From: Undaria pinnatifida
Taxonomy: Eukaryota > Sar > Phaeophyceae > Laminariales > Alariaceae
Reading direction: 5' to 3'
NCBI GenBank assembly: GCA_012845835.1
Contig: JABAKD010000009.1
Location: 7,405,413-7,469,412 of the forward strand
Length of the DNA stretch: 64,000 bases
This document shows positions 37,801 to 49,800 of the stretch, piece by piece (positions within the stretch are counted from its first letter, which is position 1; each line of letters begins with the position of its first letter). Below the pieces are notes generated by a model. It ran no database searches and was not told where the DNA came from. It was given only the letters and a program-made list of their open reading frames with translations. The position numbers were made by a program, and so were the translations under genes.

Positions 37801-40800
37801 ACGCAAACAATAGTTTTCGACGATGCTGACTGCGCCCAGGTGAGTTGAGTTATTAATTGACGATCTCCAAAGATCCCAACCATACCGAAGTCGCACTTTT
37901 ATTGCGGTCGTGACAGTGAGCCAATTATAGTCAATGCGGTCAAACTTTGTGTGGCGCCGTACAACGGTATAGCCCCAATGATCTACGAAGCAATCGAGCC
38001 GCCCTGTCCAAGATATTTCTTTGTATTGTCTACCCATAGCTATGCAGCCCCCCCCCGTCCCCCCCGGCGCAAGCACGTCTAAACTCACCTTGATGAGATA
38101 AAATCGAAGGCCGGATCCAATAGGCCAAGGTCTTCCGCACCCGGCTTAATTTTGTCGGGAGCTCCAACTGAGACTCGCCGTCTGGGGCGCTGGAAATTGG
38201 GATTATAGGAAGACAGATTTTGGGGACGGGCGACAAGCAGCAAGGCGATATTTCCGCCAACCGGTCATGGCGTACGAGGCAAGCAATCGTTTGCAATCCC
38301 AGGTACACGCACGAAACAAGGAAAAAAAAGGCCCCTGAGACGCGACCTCATCGTACTCGCTCACATGGTTCGCACTCCAAGCGCAATCTTTATCTCTGTC
38401 ACCTGTGATTCTTCAAGTGTTTTTTGAGTAAATTGGTACTCAACCCCGACACGATATATGACACGCCGGAGGGTTTGAAACTTACCAGCACAACCTAACG
38501 TATCACTGTGCTTGCTAGGACAGAACGACTGCGCGAAGTATCATTTTCTTCCGGCCCAACGGGCGTCTTCTGCTTGACTCGCTGCCTTGTCATACCAAAA
38601 CAGTGGCGGCCGGACAGATTCGACCACAAAGAAAGTAGAAAACATCAAGGGGCCAACGGCGGTATGCTCGTCAATGCATATTTCACACTGACGGGGCGGT
38701 TTTGGATTCAAGCAACAAAATTGAAAACTGAACGTAGAAGTGTATTACATGGGGAGAGCACATGAACATTTACAACTGACTTTCACCGCATCGCTCTCCC
38801 CGGGAATGCTATGCATGGTTTTGCGCCGATGTCGTCCGTCACGGCTCTGAGCCCCACTCCACGAACAGACGCATGATCGGTGCGCGTGGTGGCCTTCACG
38901 CCCACCGCGCAACGTCCTAAAAGAGTGGTAGGGAACAGTATCACCAGTCACACGTCAGCAGGCAGAAATAGTCTGGACGCCATTACGCCAATACTGTACA
39001 TCTGAGGAGAGGAAGAACGTGAAAGGATGTGAGGTATGGGATGGAAACAAGTTCAAGAGATGAACGTCCACGGTAGAACGTGACGCATCACACGCGTTGC
39101 GGTGCACGTTGCTCAAGCCTGAACGAGACATGAACGAATCGTCCCTTCGCGCCATCTACTCGACAACCAGTCAACCTCACCTTAACGTGGCGGAATCCTT
39201 TCCCCTTGTCCGCGTTTCTCACTCCTGCCAAAGGCCGTATTGTGCTCCCGATGGATGCTTCGGCGTTGAGGATCCCATCAATCTATGAGCATTTTTTTTC
39301 AAGAAGCAAGGGCGAAGAGAGAAACGGTGCTGTACAGATGCTGCTGACTCCTATCTTGGATGACTTGAGGTTCCTACCAACCAGAGTACAGTACCTGTGC
39401 ACTTAACAACTTGTGTACTTGGACAATCTGTGTAAGTGTACGTAAGTATACGGCGACAGTTGCTCGGCGATACGAACAGCAGGACACCGTAAACAACAGC
39501 ATCAACATCCTCAACAGCTAGCGGAACCGACACAGCTACTACTGATACTGTACAGCATAAACCCCAGCTTTTGCAGCGGCTACTGCTGCTTCATGTGACA
39601 GTTGCTGTTGACATGCCTATCACTGCCGCTGTTATTCCACACCTGGGAAAACAGTATATCGACTACGTGCGCGGTGTGCATGTTGTCCGGCAATACGGTA
39701 CGTGCGTTGGGAAGCCGCGGGCAGCAGCAGCAGTAGCCGTAGAAGAAGGACACAGCAGCAGTAGCAGTAGCAGCAGCAGCAGCAGCAGAGGTCTAAAAGA
39801 GTAATTGACACAGCTTCTATCACTCTATACATGTAGCAACCCAGTTGCCGCTGCTGCCGCTGTCACGCGTTGCTGTTGATGGTGAACCTTTTTCCGCCAA
39901 TATCCTCCACATGTGACTACGCGATGACTGTGCTCAACGCGTGCAATAATAGGATGCCGCAGACAGCAGCCGCGACCGCCGCAGCAGTCGCTCAAAGCAA
40001 TGTGCATTACCTCTACCACTGTACAGTAGCAGCCCCAGCAGTCTGTTACCCTCTGCGGTGTACCTAGTACTGTTACCGCCGCTGTCCGCGGCCTATTGTT
40101 GTTGCAACACAGCAGCTAGTTGGTAGCTGCTGTTTCGTGCACTGGTTGTATCCGTGCGCTATGTATTCGTGCAATGGAGCGTACGAAGACACCGCCTACA
40201 AACCTGACCAGAATCTAGTCAAACGAAGCCTACGAGACAACGATACACAACCAATCAAGCGCATGAAAGTACCAGCGAAAGCATCACCCTTCTACTCACA
40301 ATATTGCTGCATGTTGCTGGCCTTGCTGCTGCGCGTACGGCACGGAAAACAGACTCGCCCGGTCAGGTCAAGGCTCCAGTGTCGCTCCAACTAGACCCGA
40401 TCTGTATCGCTTTTTTGGCGGTGGTGGTTGTCGACGCAGGGGGCCATCCTCACCGAAAACGTTGGCTTATTAGGGTCTACCGGTATGTGCACGGTGATAC
40501 CCAGCTCATGACATTCCAGGAATGTGTGTAGAAGGGCATTCGAGCTTCTAAAATGTGGGTAGTGTTCGAGTGGGGAGCGTGCAGAGCAGTTTGAATTGCG
40601 GCGCGATGCAAAGCAAATGCAAAGCAGAATAGAGCCTTCTGATTGGTCAGTGCAAAGCAAAATGGGGTTTCGATACAATGGGTGCATTACGATGCAAAGC
40701 AAATAAAGCTCTATGATTGGTCAATGCAAAGCAGATCTGGCCCGGTACGTTCAAGACTCGCCGCGGTAGCAGGCCGTTATTGGTGTATGCGACCTACAGC

Positions 40801-43800
40801 CGTATATAATGTCAATATCATACGTACGACTACAGGTTAGCGTAGGTAAATGCCTACGATACGTGTAAACGTATGCAATGCGTGTGCTGCTGTATGCTGA
40901 TGTCTTTTATTATATCATTCGTACGAATAGTCGTCGTACGGCTCATTCGTTTTCATGTCTTCGTTATTTTTGGTCATCGGAATATTAATGGTTTCGTGAA
41001 CGTTTTTACCTGATTGAAGAGGCGAGAAGCGTTCGACTGATGTCGGTTCAGGGTTCAGGTCACAGAGAAGTAACTTCTCCAGAACATCGTGAACCTTGCC
41101 ACCTTTTGCAGTAAACTTCTGTTAAAATGTAACGGTAAAAACGCAAGAACCAGAACATGTCCATGTTTTCTTACCGTACTGCACGACGATACACCAGTAT
41201 AATACTTGAACTCGTCCTGATATTTTCGTGTAACATTCATTCAAACAACTCATGAACTGCCAAGAAGCGGCACAGCACGCACCGAAGAAGCAGAAGCACG
41301 CTCCGTCGCTTTCCGTCACTTTCCGAAGCATGACTCGTGATACATTATACTGCCAAGAAGCCCTATTCTGACCGCGGTAGTAAGAAATCATGCTTGTTGC
41401 CATAGCCTGGTAGTTTACTGCTGAAGAGCTCCTACTATCATATTATATTGCGACGAAGTATGTCATAATGGTGTTGAAAATAGTATCGTCCTGTTGTCCC
41501 TGCCGCCGCTGCTACTACTGCTGTACTGTTATAATAAGATTAAGGGGCGGTTACAGACACAGGCCACTTTTTGCAGGATTCTCTACTAGGCAGGTTCCAT
41601 GTTGGTCACTCACTTGTACTAGATAAGCTTTCACACCCCGGACAGCTCATGAGCTAGCTCATCTGTCATGTATAGCTCAAGCTTTGAAAACATGTGCAGA
41701 TGATCTACCGCCTATAGCTCAAGCCGGGGCAAACATGTGTAGCTCATGTAGCTCCTATAGCTCATCTCGGGGGCAGATGATCTAGTTCATGTAGCTCCTA
41801 TAGCTCAAGCTTTGGAAACATGGGCAAATAAGCTATCGCCTATAGCTCAAGCCTTCGAAACATGTGCAGATGAGCTCCCGCCTATAGCTCAAGCCGGGGA
41901 AAACATGTGCAGCTCACGTAGCTCCTATAGCTCATCCCGGGGACGGATGAGCTAGCTCATGTAGCTCCTATAGCACAGCCTGGGCAAATGTGTGCAGATG
42001 AGCTATCGCCTATAGCTCAGCCTGGGCAAATGTGTGCAGATGAGCTATCGCCTATAGCTCATGCCTTCAAAACATGGGCAGACGAGCTACCGCCTACAGC
42101 TCAAGCCTTCGAAACATGTGCAGATGAGCTATCGCCTTTAGCTCAAGCCTTCAAAACAAGTGCAGATGAGCTACCGCCTATAGCTCAAGCCTTCGAAACA
42201 TGTGCAGATGAGCTACCGCCTATAGCTCAAGCGGGGAAAACATGTGCAGATGGGCTATCGCCTATAGCTCACCCCCGGAGAACGTTATCATAGCTCATGT
42301 ACGCAGCTCATCGTAGCTCTTTCTCGGTAACACATGCATGTAAGATGAGTAGCTGAAAAAGCCCACCCTCCGGAACACGTGCGAATGTATAGGAATAATA
42401 TGGGTTGTACAGCTTACCATGCATATGAAATTTCAACGACGGTACGAGCGACAGGACAGCATTAAGACTTATCAATATTAATATTATATTGATGTTATTA
42501 TTAGCATTTATTCGCATACTTATACTTTACTCATAAAAACTACATGAGCACGATTAATATGGCTACTACTACTAGTGGTACGCTGCAACGCCAGCGAAAA
42601 CCAACCCGCCCACCCACCCAACCCGCCCACCCACCCACCCACCACCCATTAGTAAGGCTATACTGTATTGAATCACAGGATAATCTGAATCCCGAACACA
42701 CCATTACCGTTCCTTAAACACGGCTTGCGTGGCTGCAGCCTACCACAAGGTGCAAAAATAAGAAGAGACAAGAGAGAGACAGAAACAAGAAACCATAACC
42801 ATCTACATCGCCAAAAAAACAAGCAGACAACAGATGAACTCTCATCACAAAACACAAAAGATCCGCCGCTGCCCGCATTTATCCCCAAGGCGTCTAGGTG
42901 AAGCTTGAGCTTTCCCCTTCGCACTCGTCGCAGGCGTCGTCGTCCTTCTCTTCGCCCGCAAAAAGGGCCACCACCTGTGCCGTAGGGTTAGAAAGCCTCC
43001 GAGGTACCGCCTGAAGCGCCTGCTCAGCTGACAGGGCGGGCACTTCAATATGAATGTGGTCTTGGTTTCCGTTCAGGAACAGCACCACCTCCGCGTAGGC
43101 CGCGGAGAGGCTGCTCCGGGACCCGGTGATCAGACGCCCAGCCGTGCTGAAGTCCCTCTCGAGGATGGCAGAAGACGCTGGCACAGATAGCAGTCTTCAT
43201 CCACATCGATGGCGTTGTTGGTGGGGTCCACATCCATCGATGGGTCCGCTGGCTGCCCGCCGCCAGCCTGGTCTACGGCCGAAGCGCCGCTAGAGCTGCT
43301 GCCCCGGGTCGTGGGCATGCTAGGGGTGGTGTTGGTGTTGTGGTGTGTGCGAGCGCGTCTTGTACGGTGACAGCTGACAGCAAGTTCTGCCGTGTGTCGA
43401 CCTATTCGTCAGGTATATTATATTCAGAACAGAAGCAGATCCGATCTAATATAATATCATATCACATCCCTGGTACTGCTGTACCTTGGACCAGTACGTA
43501 CAAAAAGTAAAAGTATATGGTTGTTTGTGTTGATGTCGTTTTATTATGCGTACTTGTATTGATCACTTATACAGCTCGTGAGCTAGCGCATATATCCCCT
43601 ATAGCTCAAGCCTTGAAAATGTGTGCAGATGAGCTATCGCCTATAGATCAAGCCTTCGAAACATGTGCAGATGAGCTGTCGCCTATAGCTCAAGCCTTGA
43701 AAACATGTGCAGATGAGCTATCGCCTATAGCTCAAGCTTAAAAAACATGTGCAGATGAGCTATCGCCTATAGCTCAAGCTTTAAAAACATGTGTAGATGA

Positions 43801-46800
43801 GCTATCGCCTATAGCTCAAAGCCTCCGAAACATGTGCAGATGAGCTACAGCCTGTAGCTCAAGCCGGGGGAAACATGTGTAGCTCATGTAGCTCCTATAG
43901 CTCATCTCGGGGGCAGATGAGCTATCGCCTATAGCTCAAGCCTTCGAAACTTGTGAAGATGAGCTACCGCCTATAGCTCAAGCCGGGGGAAACATGTGCA
44001 GCTCATGTAGCTCACGTAGCTCACCGGTGAGCTAGCTCCATAAAGAGCTAGCTCGAGCGACGGTGATCTGATCTGTCCGAGGTGTGTAAGCTTTTGTTTT
44101 AGTCCCACGCACGCCACGGACGAATTGAATAGCGTTCAATTCCGCGAGGCAAAAACATCATCTTCCCTTTTTTCCTGTACGCACATGCCTTCAAAGGCAT
44201 GTGAAACACTGTAATATCCAGCCCTATCCAATACCTTCCGCCTTGTTAGACTCCCAGGGAAATACCATAACACTAGCCCACCCTGATGAGCCGTATATGC
44301 AGAAATCTGGAAGATTCGGGGTGTTAGTTTGGATCGTCACAGCACGACGGTTACAAATGTTGAAGAGGGTTGCGTATACATTCGTAGGCGTTTTTATGCA
44401 AATTCTCTCATGATAGGAAAGCTCCAGCACTCCGCTCTCTGCTCCTTCTCTCCTTTCTGTCCTCTAATACAACGAAGAAAAGAACACTCGTCAGACCGCA
44501 AGGCGGTCAGGGCATCCAGGCTTGGACTCTACGAACACACTAGTGGCTTGAAAGTAGAAGTTCTGGTACCAGAAGCCAAGGCTGCCTGCACAGGAGAGAG
44601 ACTCCTCGGATGATATTTAGCAGCTGAGGAATGAGCTCCAGTTGGTGATAGAGGAGAGACAAGCATCGATGATGCACGATATGAGGGAGATGATGGCCGA
44701 GCTCATGAGGAACAACGGCCCGTCGGAGTCCAGCAGCGCTGAGGGCAGCGCTGTTGTAAGGGCCAGTCCGCGAGGGACTGAACCCACTGCTGTGAGGGGG
44801 AACGGCGCTGAGGACAGCGCTGCTGAAAGGGGTAGCCAAAAAGGGGCTGAACCCACCGCTGCGGCACGAAAAAATTCTGCTGCTGGTGCTGCTACTGCTG
44901 GAGGCGGAGCGCGAGGATATACAACAGCAGCAAGAGAGACGACTTTTCGCGAGGATGCCTCGCGTAGTGTTGGAGTGGCGGAACGCAGCGGAGCCGCTGT
45001 TCCTATCGAGGTTGGCCCAGCAAGGGGTCAGCCAGATCATCCAAGGGGGGCTGGAGAATGGGGGTCATACCCCGGCGGTGAGTTGGGAGTAGGATATGAT
45101 ATGCCTCTGTGTAGACTACTAGCTCTCAAACACACCGCTGCCCCACAATTTAGTGGGAAAAAGCCCGAATTCACTGCCTGGACCAGAGACGCCAGGTACT
45201 ACGCGAAATGAGTAGGTTTCCTTTCTGCTTTTGTGTCGGATCCACCCCAGTACGCTCCCGTAGGGGAATTGGATACCGAAAACTCGGTACTTGTCGGAAG
45301 AGGGTACAACCGCGAAAGTGTACACATGCATGCACTCGCGTGGAATTTTCTATCGACGGCCCTAAAGAGCAAGAGCGGCAAGAGTATCTTGCACAGGTGC
45401 ACCTCGCCGCGAGAAGCATGGGACGCGCTCCTCGCGTGGTACGGCCCTTGAACGACGGGGGCCAAATCCGACCTCTCCCGCCGCCTCAATAGTTTCAAGA
45501 TGGCGCCAGGGAGTAACCCTCTAGAGGAGATGGGCAGGATCGAAGATGTTGCCACAGAAATGCGCACAGCAGGAATGACCCTCGATGACCACATGCTGAA
45601 CACCATTTTCATTGACGCTCTGCCTGCCGAATACGAAGTGGAGGCAAGGGATCTTGCATCTCGTGACAATATCGGCCGCGATGACATCATCAAGGCTGTA
45701 CGAGGACGGCATCACCGACTTTCTGGAAGCAGGAAGAAGGGGTTCAATGCTGGCCATGCCAGCCATGCTATGTTCGCCGGCGGCGGCGATGGTGGCCACA
45801 GAAAAGGGGCCGGCGGCGGTGCCCACGAGAAGGTGGAGGCCACGGAAAATGAAAAGGTGGACGTCGGGGACGGCAAGGACGCGGCGGTAAAGGCACCAAC
45901 GAGGACGGTGGTGGCTCGGCCGCCGCTGCCGGCGGTGATGGCAACAGCGCCAAAGCCGCCGATGGTGGTACCTCCGAGGTGAGATGCCACAGGTGTGGCA
46001 AGAAAAGCCATTGGAGGATCGACTGCACGGAGGAGCTATGCAGCAGATGCCACGGACGGGGGCACGCTGCTGATGTCTGCTCCACGCCGAAAGAGGAAGC
46101 TGTGCTGGCGGCGTCGGACGGCGATGATGAATATGATACGGTCGAGGCTTTTTCAGCTTTCAAGGCCAGAAAGACAGGCGAGTGCAGTAATGTTTCGGGC
46201 AGAAAGGGGGAAGGGGAGTCGCCTTGGCAAGTAGGGGAAGAGGCCTGGCTTCGCGATAGTGGAGCGTCTACTCACATGACGTCTTCCGCAGATGGCATGA
46301 TCAACTACAGAGATTGCAATTTGAAACTGCGCATTGCTGACGCCTCAACCCGCACGATCGAAGGATATGGCGATATCAACTTTGTCTTTCGATTCGAAAA
46401 CGGTCTCGTACAGGTAACGCTGACGAATGTTGCGCACGTGCCAGACCTCCGATGCCATCTCTTTTCCCTAGCCACCCGTGAGGCACGGTCACAATTTTGA
46501 AGGACGTCCCGCAGGGATTGTAGTCAAGCTCAAGTCTGAGCGTTCGATCGTGTTTCCGTTGACCGGGAACCTGTACAGCCTTTACGGCTACCGGGTCGAC
46601 TGCAGCACTAGGGGAGATGCCTGTGCTGTACTCGCCCCGGGAAAATTGCCAAACAAGCCCGTTTTCAACATAAACGACTACCACTGCGCGGTCGGACACT
46701 CCCACGAGGCATTGTTCCGCAAGACCGCGGAGCAGCAAGGGGTCGTCCTCGAGGGAAAACTGCTGGAGTGCAAAGGGTGCTCCATAGCGAAGGGTCTCCG

Positions 46801-49800
46801 TCGAGGTATCAAGCAATCTACACACACTCGAGCAGATACGAAGCTCGGGGGGGATTTGTGGATTTAAGTAGGCCCAAGGTCGTAAAGTCTCACTGGGGAA
46901 AGCGTTATACTCTCATCATGCGCGACGATTTTTCACGGTATACGTGGGTTTACTTTTTTCGCCACAAATCGGACGCCGCGGGAACGTTCAAGCGGGCACT
47001 GGAAAGCAGTACTGAAGATCATGGCATACCTCCACGTGACAAGGGGTATGGGTTTGACTTTTGTAAGGGGTTCGAGATTGGATCTGACTGCATATAGCGA
47101 CGCTGACTACGCTGATAAGTCGAATGACAGGCACTCGGTGTCCGGGGCGGTTTTTTACCTTGGGGGGTGCTGCCGTCAGTTGGGGAAGTAGCACGCAGAG
47201 GTGCGTTACGTTGTCTACAGCAGAAGCAGGGTATGTAGCCCTGGGTGAAGGGGTGAAGGAGGCTCTGTTTACGGGGGCAGCATTATCTTGTAGTTGTCCA
47301 GAGCCAACCGGATCGTGTGTCCGAGTTTTTGAAGATATTCAGGGGGCCATAGCACTGGCTGAAAACCCTCTTAGTTTTGCGCGGAGCAAGCACATAGATG
47401 TGCGGTTCCATTTCGTCCGAGAGCTACTTCGTGCAAAGAAAATTGGCATTCAATTCGTAGCTTCGGAAGAGCAGCACGCGGATGTTTTGACGAAATCCCT
47501 TGCTGCGACCCCTTTTAAATCTCACCGTAAGTTTTTGTTGAACCTACCGTTGGCTGATGAGTAAGGGGTGTGAGCATTATTCAATGAGTACCATGTTTGA
47601 GTCATGCGAGGAGTAATTTGTCAGGCCGCCACCCCACGCTCTTTTGAGGGGCATGGGTGAGTAGGGCGCTACTTGGCATTTTAGTTTCTGGCCATGGTCA
47701 TCGTTTGAATGCGACCATTGTTACAATCACAATGGTTTGGATGATGTAAGACATACAGGGGGTTTTGACCCGGTGGCCGGGTTTCCTTCTGCGGGACTGT
47801 CGTTAGCTGTTCTTTGGTCCTAGCTTTCTGTTTTGGATGCCCGTTCGGTCTCGTCACTGCTGTGAAGAGCCAGGGAGGGTGTTAGTTTGGATCGTCACAG
47901 CACGACGGTTACAAAAGTTGTAGAGGCTTGCGTATACATTCGTAGACGTTTTTATTCTCCTCTCATGAGAGGAGAGCTCCAGCACTACGCTCTCTGCTCC
48001 TTCTCTCCTCTCTGTCCTCTAATACAACGAAGGAAAGAACACTCATCAGACCGCGAGGCGGTCAGGGCATCCAGGCTTGGACTCTACGAACACGGGGAAG
48101 CACCGGTTCAGCGGTCTAGAACATGACTCGAAGCTGCGGCTCTTCACAACCTACTCCCACACCTCTACCTTGCGAGGCTACAAAGCCTCAGGGAAAATGC
48201 TGCATCAGAAAATCTTGAACAAAGAACGGACGAGGGGAAATGGGTCCAGAACACTCCAGCGAATGGCGGGATCGACAGGCGTGAGAGCTACCACTTCCGC
48301 AGATTAGCGAGGGAAACGGGGGCAGGGCAAAGGGAAAACTGGAACTATACAGAAAATTAGACAAAAAACAAAATGCGAAAGCGCTGGGGTCGAAGGCGGA
48401 AGAATAAAAAACCTCGGGAGCAAAACCCCAAGCGGTCGCAAAAACGTACCAGAACGCGCCAAGTACGAAACCCAACTCGCGCGCGCGATATGGACATGGT
48501 GCCCCACCCAACGGGGGCGACGTCGAAACCGGACGGAGAATTACCAGCAAAATCTCCCCAGGAAAACTGAATAAAAAACCCGACGAATGTCCCCCGAAGA
48601 AGCAAAATTCAAAACCGGGAAAACCGGATCAAAATACTCGAGGGCAGTGGTGGCCTGAACGTCAACTAGCCACGTCCGCGCCTCGAGATTCATGTACGTT
48701 ACTTTGAATCCCGCGTGCAGCTAATCTACCCCGACGGAATTGAAGGCACCAGGAACCTTGGACACGTCCTGTCGACGTCGTGTAGTGAGCCGGAGAAAGC
48801 GGAAGCTTGATCGGTCCCGGGTCGTCTGGAAATGTACCAAATATTCCCCGTCGATGGATGTGCCGTATCCTATATCTTACGCCTTGTTAGGCTCCCAGGG
48901 TAATACCGTAACACTGTTGTATGATCCATCATGCAACATGTCAAACACGCTCCAGCTCTCCGGATTCCAGAAGGTAAGTCATGCTCAGTATAATACCGTT
49001 CAACCGTTTTTTCTGCGCAACGATCTTAGCGGCGCCTAGGGTCTGTAATTGGTATCTACCTGCCTTTCTGTACAGTAAGTACCAGGTGTGGGGTATGGAT
49101 GGCCATGGATACGGCTCCTTTCATTGATACTGGTAGTTTCCAACTCAATTCGAAACATAGGAGGTTTTGCCCTAAGCGACCTTCTGGACAAGCCGTGGTC
49201 ACATGTGACATCCTTTCTCTCCCCCGGTGCGTGCCTTTGAGCTCGTCGCGCAGAGGGTTCAGCATTCCCACTGGTCGTCGACTTGCATCGAATTTTGGCC
49301 AACTCGCGCTCTCGCACGTTCGGCATACCTTACGGAATTTGACTTCACGGTATGGACCGCCGGGGACTGTCTCTATCATACGAGCACGCCCTTGACGAAT
49401 GGGACTACGTTGTTGTTGTTAATGATTTCACATTTGGTCATTAGGTCAGAGATCATTGGTCGCTGCCTAATGCGAAAAGTCGCGAAGAATCTAGTCTGCG
49501 CGCCCAGGTAAGGAACACGCACCAATGATAAAACTACGCTGCTTATGTTAACTTGTAATACGGTGACGGTACCCCAACCTGTCGTGCAAACAATGAAACG
49601 AGAAGCAGCTAATAAAGTCGGAGCCCCCAGCGATGCTACTAAGGTGGTTGCAAGATGTTGGGTCCAATGCTTCTGCTCGTAATTGAAGGACGCGCACCCG
49701 TGAAGCAGTGCGTTTTTGACGAACCCAAAGCGGGAGGATAGAGGTTGTTTGCGAGGTGAAAGAACTGACGATAGTATGGTGTCACATCGTTGCGAACGAC

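Larger units (their letters stand above)
44317..48097 (+). mobile_element. Ty1/copia LTR retrotransposon, structurally complete but internally deleted
   Basis: LTRs at 44322-44537 and 47880-48092 (TG..CA ends) flank a gag-pol remnant. A perfect 5-bp target duplication CGGGG sits at 44317-44321 and 48093-48097. A purine-rich tract (gaagagccagggaggg) abuts the 3' LTR. By eye the two LTRs differ at roughly 8-9% of positions plus small indels, so the insertion is not recent. It lies in sense orientation in GAPDH intron 2. Confidence 0.9.

Noticed and set aside
41988-42293. Protein made of 14-residue [14 protein letters not shown] repeats
   Set aside because: A direct consequence of a 42-bp satellite whose period is a multiple of three. 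No start context or flanking coding sequence.
41640-44045. CRISPR-like array
   Set aside because: The repeats are contiguous satellite units without unique spacers, in a eukaryotic genome.
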